NCBI GenBank assembly: GCA_003344405.1
Contig: NOWV01000336.1
Coordinates: 1 to 45,562, forward strand
Direction of reading: 5' to 3'
From: Trichoplax sp. H2
Lineage: Eukaryota; Placozoa; Uniplacotomia; Trichoplacea
DNA length: 45,562 nt
Each line of letters begins with the position of its first letter. Position 1 is the stretch's first letter. The position numbers and the translations under genes were made by a program. The notes under the pieces were generated by a model that saw only the letters and a list, made by a program, of their open reading frames with translations, did no database searches and was not told where the DNA came from. This document shows, in pieces, positions 11,601 to 22,066 of the stretch.

Positions 11601-12515
11601 GCGATGCTTATTACCAATCTAGCATTTTCTGATCTAATGATGGCCGGCTATATTTTAATTATTGGCAGCGTAGATTTATTTTACCGCAATTATTACGCAG
11701 CTAACGCTGAAATCTGGTTACGCAGTTTCACATGTATCCTTGCTTGTTTTCTGTGCTGTACAGCAAGTTTAATGTCAGTATTTATGATGATTACAATCAG
11801 CATTGATAGATATATTTACATCGCATTCCCATATTCAAACAAGAATCTTTCGCCAAGCCTAACCAAATGGATCATTACTATACTCTGGATATTTAGCATC
11901 GTATTTGTCAGTATACCAGTTGGTTATAGTATTAATGCAAATGGCGATATGAGACTATACGAATATACGAGTATCTGCATGGCAAGCAACTATAACAATT
12001 ACTATTATCGTATATGGCTCATTTCCTACGTGGTAATCACGTTAATTTGCTGGTTAATCACCTGCTTTCTTTATGTGCACATGTTTATCGCAATTTATAG
12101 AACCTCTAAAGCTGTTTCAGCAGTTTCTCATAATAATAGTAAACGAATTGCAATTAGATTATTCGCTATCGTTATCACTGATTTAATATCGTGGTTACCA
12201 TATTACGTTTATATGGCTCAGATTATGGTTAAGCCAACCATTGCTGGCAGTGTTGTCTTGCAATTTGCGATTGTATTAGCATTGCCTATTAATTCTGCAA
12301 TTAATCCATATTTATACACCGTCAGCAGCCCAACATTTATAAGATCGGCTAAACATCGCATCATAAAATGGGGTTGTGTAACAAGAATAGTTCCAAATAA
12401 TACTAAAGAAATAGAAATTGGAATTAATAAAGACGAAAATATTGGATTGCGAACATTTAGCAGCAAGTCTAACGACAATATTACAGCTTCCACTAAAGAT
12501 TGTTTAAGCAAGTAG
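663..12515 (+). CDS. Gene A: LRR-containing class A GPCR, LGR/RXFP-like (5' end outside window)
   Basis: Predicted plasma-membrane receptor with an extracellular LRR solenoid, a cysteine-bearing hinge and a rhodopsin-type 7TM domain. The 19 exons seen are 663-734, 3760-3825, 4105-4176, 4593-4664, 4789-4860, 5020-5091, 5287-5358, 5535-5606, 6482-6556, 6766-6852, 6940-7014, 7143-7262, 7451-7525, 8263-8340, 8440-8511, 8662-8739, 8995-9066, 10334-10405 and 11381-12515. Each LRR exon begins with the last base of a codon after AG and ends with two bases before GT, so all introns are phase 2 and the frame stays open to the TAG stop. The model comes from reading splice sites and LRR spacing and is supported by exon-for-exon agreement with gene B. 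The first visible exon starts inside the repeat array, so signal peptide and N-terminal cap must lie to the left. The ligand is unknown; relaxin-receptor kinship is inferred from the 7TM sequence. Confidence 0.85.
1658..2208 (+). repeat. Solo LTR E2 with 5-bp target-site duplication
   Basis: 551 nt, starts TGTATTGG and ends ATATCACA. It is flanked by the direct repeat GTCAC (1653-1657 and 2209-2213). It includes a TATA-like box (gtataaaag) and AATAAA about 100 nt later, the U3-R-U5 order of an LTR. Confidence 0.85.
2411..2790 (+). repeat. Partial family I repeat I2
   Basis: Starts TGTCACGGTACGAGCTACCG and follows I1 for about 380 nt, including the segment around ctgctgaagggta. Similarity is then lost; no 3' end or target-site duplication was found, so it is truncated or rearranged. 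The right limit is approximate. Confidence 0.6.
6061..6275 (+). repeat. Dispersed repeat F1
   Basis: Shares ATGTTTACGTAAA, a CTC(A)GGTTCAG-like stretch, TTCCTCCTGA...TAGGAAATCGT and ...TTTTCGYCATTA with F2 at 44973-45190. It sits in a gene A intron (A8-A9) not homologous to the intron of F2, so it moved. Ends are approximate. Confidence 0.6.
6482..7525 (+). CDS. Gene A atypical long-repeat block, exons A9-A13
   Basis: Five exons longer than the 72-nt norm. A9 6482-6556 (75 nt, SFQSNQIHTM, then a Cys-x-Gly-Gly-Tyr stretch; donor gttagt), A10 6766-6852 (87 nt, NFNNNSLDDR), A11 6940-7014 (75 nt, NIGRNKIAHF), A12 7143-7262 (120 nt, NIGFNKIGRI followed by FNYIECKTNKRRICRYYS), A13 7451-7525 (75 nt, NIAGSNLSYL). 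A12 carries about 15 extra residues with two cysteines seven residues apart, between them the basic run KRR. Gene B has the same set at L32-L36, so the insert is conserved. It resembles an LRR loop-out or an internal cap; I cannot assign a function. Confidence 0.8.
7625..8174 (+). repeat. Solo LTR E3 with 5-bp target-site duplication
   Basis: 550 nt, TGTAATGTAAC...ATATCACA, flanked by GCGTA at 7620-7624 and 8175-8179. TATAAAA at 8015-8021 and AATAAA at 8121-8126 give a promoter-to-poly(A) order in the sense of gene A. It lies in the A13-A14 intron. Confidence 0.9.
8263..10405 (+). CDS. Gene A membrane-proximal LRR exons A14-A18
   Basis: A14 8263-8340 (78 nt, NLNDNKLKRL, sequon NIT later in the exon; donor gttagt), A15 8440-8511 (HLANNYLTTI), A16 8662-8739 (78 nt, NLINNKIIDI then Cys-Trp-Gly), A17 8995-9066 (QVDNNGIKIL, one Cys), A18 10334-10405 (SLIKNPLVQV). 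The Cys of A16 and of A17 are each conserved in gene B (L39, L40), as is the NxT sequon of A14 (L37). The 1.27-kb intron between A17 and A18 is filled by nested repeats. Confidence 0.82.
9248..10307. repeat. Repeat G1, interrupted by H1
   Basis: Starts TGTCACAACTT. Its two halves (to 9729, and from 10223) line up with the uninterrupted copy G2 at 16064-16612, for example aaacaacaacagYRttattattat. Its ends have decayed and the flanks cggct/cagtt agree only in part. It fills the A17-A18 intron. Confidence 0.65.
9730..10222 (+). repeat. Solo LTR H1 nested in G1
   Basis: 493 nt, TGTAGTGTTCAC...AACATCACA, flanked by TCTAG (9725-9729) and TCTAA (10223-10227), one mismatch. TATAAAA at 9980-9986 and AATAAA at 10141-10146. 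Removing it restores the continuity of G1 relative to G2. Confidence 0.8.
10736..11293 (+). repeat. Diverged family E copy E5 in the last intron of gene A
   Basis: Starts TGTAATGTAAC like E3 and keeps a TATA-like box (TATATAA, 11135-11141) and AATAAA near 11242. Many substitutions and no clear target-site duplication, so it is the oldest E copy here. It ends 87 nt before the 7TM exon. Confidence 0.7.
11381..12515 (+). CDS. Gene A terminal exon: hinge plus 7TM domain
   Basis: A single 1135-nt exon coding 377 residues plus stop; acceptor ...ttttcatag at 11369-11380. It opens with a hinge holding four cysteines (codons at 11403, 11406, 11433, 11469) in a CC...C-x-P...C layout typical of LGR hinges, then FVWVVG into TM1. 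Landmarks: Gly-Asn in TM1 (Asn 11541), Leu-x-x-x-Asp in TM2 (Asp 11631), TM3 Cys (11733) paired with an ECL2 Cys (11976), DRY at 11805-11813, Ser-Trp-Leu-Pro in TM6 (11 residues after an Ile-Arg-Leu-Phe start, 12189-12200), and ALPINSAINPYLY in TM7 with NPxxY at 12303-12317. The LPINSAxNP run and the TDxxxW TM6 are like relaxin-family receptors. ICL3 is short. The tail has a Ser/Thr-rich end. G-protein coupling is expected but not shown. Confidence 0.95.
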
Positions 12516-12633
12516 AATCTTCATACAAATGCATATTTATCACCTTCTGTAAAATGGTCTATAATATGCATAAAATGCAAAGTAATGATAGTTAACATGT
12601 AAGCTGTACGAAATAGCCGTAATATGCAAGAAT

Positions 12634-12639
12634 AATAAA
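12634..12639 (+). terminator. Candidate poly(A) signal of gene A
   Basis: AATAAA, 119 nt after the stop codon; it is the first canonical hexamer downstream of the 7TM exon. Confidence 0.55.
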
Positions 12640-13004
12640 TAGTTAGATTTAGAAAGTAACTAACAATAATTCAATTAGTTTTGATTTATTGACTCACTGC
12701 ATGCACGCGTACGGTTTTCACTATCACCTTGTAAAACAAGCATTAATTTTAGAAGTTTTGAGTTAAAGCATCATGGTATGATATTAAGTAACCTGTAATA
12801 GGCTGAGCTCACCCACAACAGGCGTAATTTTAAATCATTTTATTGCGAAGTTTAGTCTTAACATCGGTAGTGCAGCTAATAAGCTAAAGACTAAGATTAT
12901 GGGATTGTACGGAAATAGATAAAACGTACGCTAGATTGTAAGATTGTGTAAGTGTCTAACAGTTCGTATAGAAGTAATTCTGTTAAGACGCTGACATTAG
13001 TATA
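12640..13004. other. Intergenic, no feature seen
   Basis: AT-rich sequence after the gene A poly(A) signal. No LRR exon, convincing ORF or repeat copy was recognised. Confidence 0.4.
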
Positions 13005-13542
13005 TGTCACAAATTCAACTTTGTGAGCGGTCCTTAAGACTAATACGACAGTTGTTTATCTCCAACTAACTTAGGTGATCTACTGATGGTAGACTAACTA
13101 CTTCCACAGTAATACAACCTTTAGATCAGCTTAGGGTTTACTTATTTTATTATAAGTAATTTAGAATAGTAAGGGATATTCAACTTATTACCGCGTAACT
13201 AGTGAAACTTCTCTACTCTTCCAACTCTTCCTACGGCTGAACTCGAGCTACACTCTCGCTTATATAATGCTCGATTGTAATCGAACGTAACAATAACAAA
13301 AACAACTTCGATACCACATTACACATGATTACAACTAAGCGATTTGTATGAGATTATTCTAGTAAGTCATAGTAATCAATATTAAATATTACCGAAAATG
13401 TTAAGTCATACAATACAATACTGTTATCATAATAAGTTCATATACCAACAATAATTTATAAACAACAATATCTTAATAAAAGGTGAGAGCCCTACTTCTA
13501 ATAAATAACAAATATATGAGGACGAAATATTACTTCGTCACA
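13005..13542 (+). repeat. Solo LTR K1 with 5-bp target-site duplication
   Basis: 538 nt, from TGTCACAAATTC to CTTCGTCACA, flanked by GTATA at 13000-13004 and 13543-13547. It has TATATAA near 13260 and AATAAA near 13475. Both ends carry TGTCAC/GTCACA-type sequence as in families I and D. Single copy in this window. Confidence 0.8.
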
Positions 13543-13547
13543 GTATA

Positions 13548-14538
13548 CTATAATACTGAAACTCTGTCAGCAACAATACTTTCTTAAACTTTATAATTTT
13601 GACAATGTAGTACTGTAACAAGTTCTTAAAGGCATCTAAACAAACCATTCAATAACCTATTACCTTCAGATTAATTTAAATAATCTGCTCTGCCTATTTA
13701 TCACAATAATTAACATGTGCCACAAACTTGTCTTTGTGATCGACTAAACTATTTTACTAGCTACTTAAAGAACTCCTACTAACTAAGGAGATAAAGTAAT
13801 ACTATGAATTAGACCATCTACTGTCTCACAAGTACTATAAGCGGCTAGAAGTTTGTTTAGCTTTTTAAGAGTCTTTTGTAATGAAATGAAAGCTGTAGAG
13901 ATCAAGCAACAAAACTTTAACAAACTTTGATTCTACTTTCGTTGCACTCCGGTCGACTTAACGAAACTTTGACACCAAATAAAATTTTGGGAAATAATCG
14001 AACAACAATTTATTTCTAAACAAAAATGGAGAGATATATAAACCGAATAACCTTACAAATACTTAACTTTAAGTATTAATAAAATGAGTGACAGACTTAA
14101 AAACTGTTAACGACCAAACAGCCTTTCAAAAAGAAGAACGTTTTAACTTACGACAATTCGACCCCGAAGCCATTCAAATTCAACAAGTTCTTCAAAAGAA
14201 TCTTCTTCTACTCTCTCTCTAAATTTTCTAATTGCACTATCATTTATAGGCTTCGTAGAGCCGTCAGAGGTTTTAAAACTAAACATTTGCTAATCAATCG
14301 CTCTTAAGATCCGTTTTAGAAAACTACTTTTCTGACATTAGTATCGCTGAGTATCGACAGTTGATGTTTTAGCATCAGGTTGTACGGTAACTGTACGATT
14401 ATAGACAACATTACATTACTTTACCGTCATGTTATAAATCCCCTTTCTCTAAGGATAAGGTTTTGTTACTAAGTCAAATTCCTTTACAATTTGAATAGAC
14501 GATCAAACGCCCTTTCTTTAGATTAGGCAATTGCTTTC
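13548..14538. other. Intergenic; possible LTR start at 13718
   Basis: TGCCACAAACTTGTCTTTGTGA at 13718 imitates the hairpin start of K1, but I found no matching end or target-site duplication. A short CT-rich tract lies near 14205-14222. No coding sequence seen. Confidence 0.35.
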
Positions 14539-14961
14539 GGGCTACTTCTATAGTAATCTATATAATACCTTGTAAAATAATGAAGAAGAAAAGATGGCGA
14601 CATTATGATTTGACAGGGTAAAACTTAAAGAGACTATCACTTTCTAGTTATTTTCTATAGTAAAATAATACTAGTTACATACTAAAAGCTACAAAGGACT
14701 CTACTTTTAGTCCTTTACTATACTTTATTCTAAGTATATACAAAAGTATGAACCATCGTGCACAACTAAGAGATAGTAGCTGAGCAATTAAAACGTTACA
14801 CTAGCTCATATACATTTACCTTAAAGTAATGGGGCATTGTTGAAATATGCCGGTTGTACAATTTTACTTACATTAGTATTAGAATTAGAGATAAGTTTAT
14901 AATATAATACGCTATAGAATCTAACATTAAACAACCTTAATTAATATAAATCAATTAACGA
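14539..14961 (+). repeat. Left copy of sequence duplicated across the assembly gap
   Basis: Runs from GGGCTACTTCTATAG up to the first N, and is repeated almost base for base after the gap. It holds about 95 extra bases (about 14697-14791) absent from the right copy. Confidence 0.85.
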
Positions 14962-14981
14962 NNNNNNNNNNNNNNNNNNNN
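14962..14981. other. Assembly gap, 20 N
   Basis: Run of 20 undetermined bases; true size unknown. Confidence 1.
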
Positions 14982-15298
14982 GGGCTACTTCTATAGTAAT
15001 CTATATAATACTTTGTAAAATAATGAAGAAGAAAAGATGGCGACATTATGATTTGACAGGGTAAAACTTAAAGAGACTATCACTTTCTAGGTATTTTCTA
15101 TAGTAAAATAATACTAGTTACATACTAAAAGCTACAAATAGCTCATATACATTTACCTTAAAGTAATGGGGCATTGTTGAAATATGCCGTTTGTACAATT
15201 TTACTTACATTAGTATTAGAATTAGAGATAAGTTTATAATATAATACGCTATAGAATCTAACATTAAACAACCTTAATTAATATAAATCAATTAACGA
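14982..15298 (+). repeat. Right copy of sequence duplicated across the assembly gap
   Basis: Begins with the same GGGCTACTTC at the first base after the Ns and ends with the same ...TCAATTAACGA with which the left copy stops at the gap. Best explained as one locus, perhaps two alleles differing by a 95-bp indel, placed twice. Confidence 0.8.
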
Positions 15299-15345
15299 TC
15301 AATTAAGACCTAGAGAATTAGCACCACAAAATCATCTAAGAGACC

Positions 15346-15914
15346 TGTCACGGTACGAACCACCGTGAAGAGTAAATGACTAAATTTAGTGTTTAACATT
15401 TATAAATGGAGATAAATAATAATGAATTACAGTAAGAACCATAGTAGTTTTTATTTTGTTACAGTAAATTATGCTTTATTGTAGTAAAACTTCTCATAAG
15501 GTAACTAATATTAATTGATGATAGAGTTATGTCTTGTGACGCTTGTGATGAATATCCTGAAGATATTCAATTATAGATGATACTATAATTAGTTATGTGT
15601 GTGGACACACTGTAGTCTAATTATCTAGAATCGTTCAGTAAAAGTTCAAATTTATGAATAATGTCTGTATTAATTTTGCTATCCAATATGAGCTAAATTT
15701 CGTGAACTGTTATGACTCATACATGATAACTGCTGCCGAAGGGTATTCAAGCTCGGCAGATAGTTGAATGAAATAAGAGTTTCATAGTTGTTTTAACGTA
15801 GAAGCAAAGACATCTAAATTCTTGTGAGGTAGTTAAGGGATACTGAATCCCGGAGACTACAGTAATTTAGAGATTTGTTTTACGTTATCTTTGTCACGAA
15901 GTTGGTTTGTGACA
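15346..15914 (+). repeat. Solo LTR I1 with 5-bp target-site duplication
   Basis: 569 nt, flanked by AGACC at 15341-15345 and 15915-15919. The left end folds on itself (TCACGGT...ACCGTGA) and so does the right end (TTGTCACgAA...TTTGTGACA). Confidence 0.88.
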
Positions 15915-16063
15915 AGACCCAAATTAATAATAACTCAATAATAAGTAAGGTTGGTGCTAAATCAAATAGCTTAAACATAATCATGTCATATTCCATAATC
16001 ACTCCCAACTAGAAATTAATTTACACTTAACAAGAATTAACATCGTGACAACATATATAACAT

Positions 16064-16612
16064 TGTCACAATTTCACTTCTACGATAAGGTAACGTACAG
16101 TAAATGTCTATAAGTAGCTACTGACTTAAACGCCGTTTTACTTAACGTTAAACTCATATAGCAAAAACTGTAAAGATGAAGCTATTAGCAAAGATACATC
16201 TACAACTTTTTACCACACCACTCAACTCAAACGTTCCCGTTTTATATAGGAACCGTCTAATTTGTAAACAACAACAGCATTATTATTATACCTTACTAGG
16301 AGAATCATCTCGAACTGAGACATTCCTTACAAAGCTCTTCTATCAGTAAATATTTTGAATCTCTTACTCATACTTAATTTTAATCTAAGCTCGTAGGCTG
16401 TCTAATTCAACTATCATCCACTAGAACTTCAATCACCTTACTGCTATCTATCACGCAATAACAATCATTATCAAATATGTAATGAACTATTACAAACAAC
16501 ATCCAAGTTAAGGCATTACTTAACTTACCTAGCACTACAAATATGGATATTCTCTATACTAGCTACTACTGTAATTACTAAATTATCCTAACGACAAGAC
16601 AACACCGTAACA
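16064..16612. repeat. Solo-LTR-like repeat G2
   Basis: Starts TGTCACAATTTC, ends CCGTAACA, with flanks AACAT and AACAA (one mismatch). A TATA-like box is on the minus strand (rc of TTTTATATAGG). Complete copy of the family split in G1. Confidence 0.65.
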
Positions 16613-16758
16613 AACAAGTATGTAATTAATCGCAAAAAATTTAAACGTAAATCACGTACATTAAAATTTCTATACAAGATGTGTTATAAAACTAACAAAA
16701 ATTATAAAATACGTCGCAGTTTGCTATACCTTATTACATGAACCATCCTTTAGGAGGC

Positions 16759-17162
16759 TGTGACAGTATTAGATACTGTATTAGAGTAGAAATATCTGTG
16801 TTAAGATAATTTGGTTAGCCTATCCTTATTTAGTTAACTTCTAATTTGAATATACTGTGTTTTAATATAGCACTGGCTTTTTATGACGATGACATACATA
16901 CATATACTAGAATTAGTAGTTATATTAATTATTACTCATAAATTATTGAGGAGGAGTATATAAATGCAGTAAATCGTGTAATAAAATAAATTCTTAAACT
17001 TAGTGTTTAGCGTAAATAACGAGGCGTCTAAGTCTTCGTGTAGTCTGCTAGTAGAGCAAAAGTGTTCCTGATAGTGCAGATATCGTTCCTTGATGCATAG
17101 TTCAAGGAATTAATTCATTGATCGTACGTTACGTTATCTTGTTGCAAAGCTTTTTTTTGCTA
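16759..17162 (+). repeat. Solo LTR D1 with 5-bp target-site duplication
   Basis: 404 nt, starts TGTGACAGTATT, flanked by GAGGC (16754-16758 and 17163-17167). The terminal CA has mutated to TA. TATATAAA followed closely by AATAAA near 16958-16985. Shorter than D2 and D3 by an internal deletion. Confidence 0.8.
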
Positions 17163-17291
17163 GAGGCCAAAAGATGAACGTTTTTAACATATTCGCGTAA
17201 CGACCGAGTAATAATAGTCTCTTGCTGTTATTGTTCGTTTGCATACGTTATTCAAAATTTTAGTTTACAGAAATTGAGTGATTCTCTAAAA

Positions 17292-17810
17292 TGCGACACA
17301 CGAAGGTCAACACCGAAAAAATGGCCTTGAATAATAAGGTTTATTGATACGGCAGTGTATCGAAGAAGATTCCAAATTCTTCTCCTCATAAGAACAGTCG
17401 AAACGACTACGATAAATATAATACCACTTGAACAAATTTACAATCAAATTACTTCTATACAAACTAATAAATGCTTCCATTCTATAGCAGACACAAAAAT
17501 TCGCGAATGTAAAAGCTCGGTTTAACACCTGGCAGAAATAAACAGGATGATTATACTGTAACTCTTATATTGAAGAAAGTCTGCATAATCCTATATTTGG
17601 CTATCAGATACGACCTTAATAGGAGAATCACAGTCTAGTCGGCGGAAATTAACGATATGCAAATGATATGCAAACGACGCATCGCGCGACGCTCGTCGCC
17701 GGTCGCTGGGTTTTCATCGCTCGTGTGAAAGTTTATACTAGAAACAGTGCAAGTGCGCCATCTCATCTTATTAGCCACCCTACTGTACTGCTACAACTAG
17801 CTGAAATCAT
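17292..17810 (+). repeat. Dispersed repeat B1
   Basis: Starts TGCGACACACGAAGGTCAAC. It matches the reverse complement of 35410-36252 in three blocks (17292-17528, about 17570-17636, about 17733-17810). An ORF at 17307-17528 on the minus strand is part of the repeat, not a gene. The right end is uncertain. Confidence 0.6.
17637..17732. other. CpG-dense 96-bp segment inside repeat B1
   Basis: Absent from copy B2, where the flanking bases are adjacent. It holds two GATATGCAAA units (near 17652-17672), then CGACGCATCGCGCGACG and more CpG. Very unlike the surrounding AT-rich DNA. The open frame that crosses it (17668-17937) has no other coding sign. Confidence 0.6.
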
Positions 17811-17829
17811 TTTAATTAGTTATCATGGT

Positions 17830-19660
17830 AAAATCTTAATTTACGTAATTTCATTAATTGCTATAGCCGAGGATAGGTGCTTGCTTTCATCAGCATCTAA
17901 ATTTACCAAACCTACTTCTATTTATCATCTTACATGAAGTAATAATGACAAAGTGTATACTATATAAGAAACAAGCAATCACTTTAAAAAACTCCCCATA
18001 GACCAAGGGGAAAACCCTACTTTATTTAAACTTTAGCAAATATCTTATAAAATCAATTAAAAAATATAACAAGGGCAGAATTGCTGCTTCAGCCAATCAT
18101 ACTATCAAGAAAATTTTTCACGGTATCTTGAGCTCCTTAATACTTCCTAACTGGAACAAAAACTTAAACTGCTTTTCTATAGAACCATGCCACCTTTTAT
18201 ATGCTACACAGAGCAGTTAGCGATCGTAGGCTATCATATCACCATTATAAAGCATTCCAAATAAAAATAGCAATTAAACAAATACGATCAGATAAATTGT
18301 ACCATAGATTTCCGATATTAACAAATCTAAAAATTGTACTTTCAAGTGTATATGTTTTGCATATATAATACATAACCACAAATTAGACGAAGACAGAACA
18401 GTCTTAACTTAGAACCCACATCAAAACGTTTGGGTTTACACTGCATTCAATAAAATAGTAATATGACTTTTACTTTATTTCGTTATCAAATTAGTCGTAA
18501 CGTTTCATCATCACTAAAGTATGAGTATTATACTGACTAAATATATCAAATAAATTACAATCTAAAATCGTGTAATTCTTATCAAAAATTATGCCACCTA
18601 CTATTCTCAAGTTCTAAACCGAATAAAGAAGTCAAGTTTACAATATGTTATGATTCTAAATTAAATTTACTGCAATTTAGCCAAACTAAGTTATTTTTAA
18701 ATCTACAATATTTATTAAAATAATATACTGTAAAGCTTGAAGAAGAATGCTAAAATTAATCTTCGTTACGTTAATGATAGGTTTTCGTCATCAATTAAAA
18801 ATCTTAGTCTTCGGTTAAATTGACCAATTGTCCGCATTTTCCTACTCACCCACAAATTGGTACATAAAATTTATGCATTATGATACAATTGCTTGAACAT
18901 TATCGAAAGACAAAGCATCCTAACACACAATCTTACGGTGCTTTTTAATAGAAAAAAAACAACATAGCGATGTGAAAAAATGAAAAAGTAAATGGCAAAG
19001 AACGCAACAAGATAATTAAAAGAGAAAATATAACTTTATTTACGTAAAGGTACACATGATGGACTTGGCTTCAATCCGTTGTAACAATTATATTATCAAA
19101 TTATAATCAAAGTATAAAATTCTAATGTAATTTTTAATCATATGAATGCTTAATAAAAATATTCTCCTTTTCATATTAGTAATTTTACAACAACTAGAAT
19201 AGTTCATAAGACATTTTTATAATTAATTACAGTAATTAATTTTTTCAGTTCCGTATCAATTATTCCGCCAGGGAGTAAATTACAGAAACGTGAGTATTAT
19301 AGATTACTTTCTTAATAAATTTAATGTATGCTTACGTATTAGTGATATTTTCGATCTTATTAACTGAAGCTTCAGTGAATGATGTAAATTGTTGTATAAA
19401 CAATTCTAAACTTAGGAATCAGTAGCCTGAAATATTAGTTTTGAATTATTTTAATTATGGTCTATCAATCGGCTCGATGATCTTAGAAAGTGAAAATATC
19501 CAACTTCCAATTTTAGATAATGGTTATGAATTTGTGATACTTGTTATGCACTGAAACTGATATACCAGCTTGTATATTTCTGATGACTAATAAAAATTCT
19601 TTCAACATTTCCACGTTTCTCACGCACAATATCTTGTCCTTCCGTTGTATTTTTCTTACG
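17830..19660. other. Intergenic, no feature seen
   Basis: AT-rich; no LRR exon, convincing signal-peptide ORF or recognised repeat on either strand. Confidence 0.4.
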
Positions 19661-19666
19661 TACATT

Positions 19667-20296
19667 TGTTACGGTGTTAAATACTATATTACAGTAGAAA
19701 TAACTATGTTAGGATAATTCTGTTAGACTATCCTTGTTTAGTTAACTTCTAATTTGGATATACGGTGTTTTAATATAGCACTGACTTTTTATGACAGTGA
19801 CACTTATACACATACTGAAATTAATAGTTATAATAGGGAATGCAAATCATCTACTTACAATTCGAATCATTGTCATTGTAATTTACTTATGCTAGATTGT
19901 AAATTATCATGGAAATGTTCCGTGATAGGACATATCGTAATCTGACTATTCTGTATTAGTCATTGCATGTCTATGTTCGCAAATACTGTTGTCTGCATTA
20001 AGGGAGCAGTAGCTATAATTAATATCTAATTCAGTAAATGATTCCGAGGTTAATTGTATTAACTATGACTCATAAACTATTGAGGAGTAGTATTTAAATG
20101 CAGTATATCGTGAAATAAAGAGAATTCTCCAACTTGGTGTTTAACGTAAAATACGAGGCGCTTAAGTCTTTGTGAAGTCTGTTAGTAGAGCAAAAGTGTT
20201 TGTGATAGTGCAGATATCGTTCCTTGATACGTGGTTCAAGGAATTGACTTATTGATCGTATATTAAGTTATCTTGTTGCAAAGCTGTTTTGTGACA
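19667..20296 (+). repeat. Solo LTR D2 with 5-bp target-site duplication
   Basis: 630 nt, TGTTACGGTG...TTTTGTGACA, flanked by ACATT (19662-19666 and 20297-20301). Full-length member of family D. Confidence 0.87.
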
Positions 20297-20301
20297 ACAT
20301 T

Positions 20302-22066
20302 ATAAATATTCTTTTACAGCACCACCATAAGAATCAGATGCTGACCCTCAATTATTAGCATAGATTGAAAAATATATTCATGAAATTTGTTCTTTGGTAA
20401 TATATAACTCCTAATAAGCCTACGATGTTAAACTTTTAAATAAGATTGATAAAACTATTGAGTAAAATATAGTATTTGCTTTTGTTACGAAAAAAATCGG
20501 CTATCCTTTAATCATATTAGTTACTTTTGTTACAATACCAAAAAAATATGCATCTTTTTTTGTATTTTACGCGATATATATTATACTTTCCTCTTAATCC
20601 AATTCTTTTCCAATAAGATGCAGTATCAATTCTGAGCGAAGTATTACACCTAATTTAATTAAATTTTCTTAAGATTTCGAGGAGGATAACTAGTTATTTC
20701 CCAAACGTATTAAAAACTGAAAGTAGAAACATTTGCAAAATCTATTTTGATTTGATAGATTCTAATAAAACTTTAGTAACTTGCAGTTTTACGTTCAAGA
20801 TACTGTAAAATTTTTATATTACAAATGAAACCTTTTTCATTCTATCTTTCTTTAGGTGCTCGCTGACAATTTAAATAAAGACTCTCGTTGCATCATTTAC
20901 GAATGCGGCATTTTATTATTATATTTATGGAAGTAAACTACAGCAATTAATACAGGATTGATTTATTTGTGATCTCAGCACACGTGATCAATCAATAACA
21001 TAATGTCATAAGTAATACTTATTTTTGGCCTATTTAAGATTCACCTGCTAACAAAAATTAAAACGAAAGTCATAATTCTGTAATTTTTTTACTTTTAATT
21101 TCCGTATCATTGACACCCTCCAATACGAATTGAGCTCTTTATCTTATGACAATCGAAGGCTATTAGAAAAGCTAATATTAGCTAGACAGTCAGAACCTTG
21201 GGAATTGAGTTTCTTAAAATAAAACGACGATCTCAATCATTTTTTATTCCACATATGTATTAAAGAGTTTATCAAATTTAAATATCAATAATCAAAAGTT
21301 TAAATTGCTAAGGCAAAATCACACGATGAAGACTGTAACTTTACGATTCTGCTTAGTTAATAGCAATAAAAATGTTATGATACTGTATTTTACTTTACAA
21401 ACAGCCAATGATATGAGAGATTATTCAGATTAATAATTTTTAATCCAAGATAATTTAGAATTTTCTCAATATGATAAACAATTTTTACATCTCTATAACT
21501 CAGAAGTTTAATTTCCTTCTAAATTAGTAGTAATTATGAATTTAAAATAACATGGTACGATTCTGCTGGTGCGCTAGCTATGTGACACTTCAATAAGAAA
21601 TTTATCCGGCTAACAAAAAATGAGATAAAAATAAAAGAGCTAAGTAAGATTTTAATAATTTAAATACATATGTGCCAAGATAATAAGGTCAAATAGTAAT
21701 AGCATTCTAACTTTCAATACAATCAAAATAACAAATTTTATTTCTATTGAATAATGAATAAAAGCAGCTATCCAGATTCAAAGCTTAATTTACATACTAT
21801 TACATTGCAATCTAATATTGTACATACTACTACACTGGTAGTATATCCCGTTGAAAAATGCTTAATCAATCTATTTATCGAAAGAAAAGATAACATCTAT
21901 TAGAATTTTCCATAGCTCTATAAATTAACTAGTAAGATCAAGAAATACAGATTTATCTATTCAAATAAACTGCAAACTAATTTTTAAAGGAAGAGAATTA
22001 TACTTTAGCAAAAAAAGATAACGAACAAGTTGGCTAATTAACGATATCTGACTACCTTTTGTCTAC
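20302..22066. other. Intergenic or 5' region of gene B
   Basis: No repeat copy or LRR exon seen. If the ATG at 22067 is real, the gene B promoter should be here; no TATA box at a decisive position could be picked out of the AT-rich background. Confidence 0.35.

Noticed and set aside
12218-12511. 97-codon minus-strand open frame
   Set aside because: Exact antisense shadow of the 7TM exon.
11268-12515. An ectodomain-less 7TM receptor started from the E5 LTR promoter in the last intron
   Set aside because: The frame is open from 11268, but the first codon there is TTG and no in-frame ATG precedes TM1. E5 also carries AATAAA between its TATA box and the exon. The region 11268-11380 reads as intron.
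17307-17528. 73-codon minus-strand frame and its look-alike at 35885-36157
   Set aside because: Both are family B repeat sequence in opposite orientation; resemblance reflects the repeat.
17668-17937. 89-codon open frame over the CpG-dense segment
   Set aside because: It crosses the B1 repeat and its insertion; no domain, splice or conservation support.
16759-20296. D1 and D2 as paired LTRs of a full element (same strand, 2.5 kb apart)
   Set aside because: Each has its own different 5-bp duplication (GAGGC, ACATT), and no gag/pol reading lies between them.
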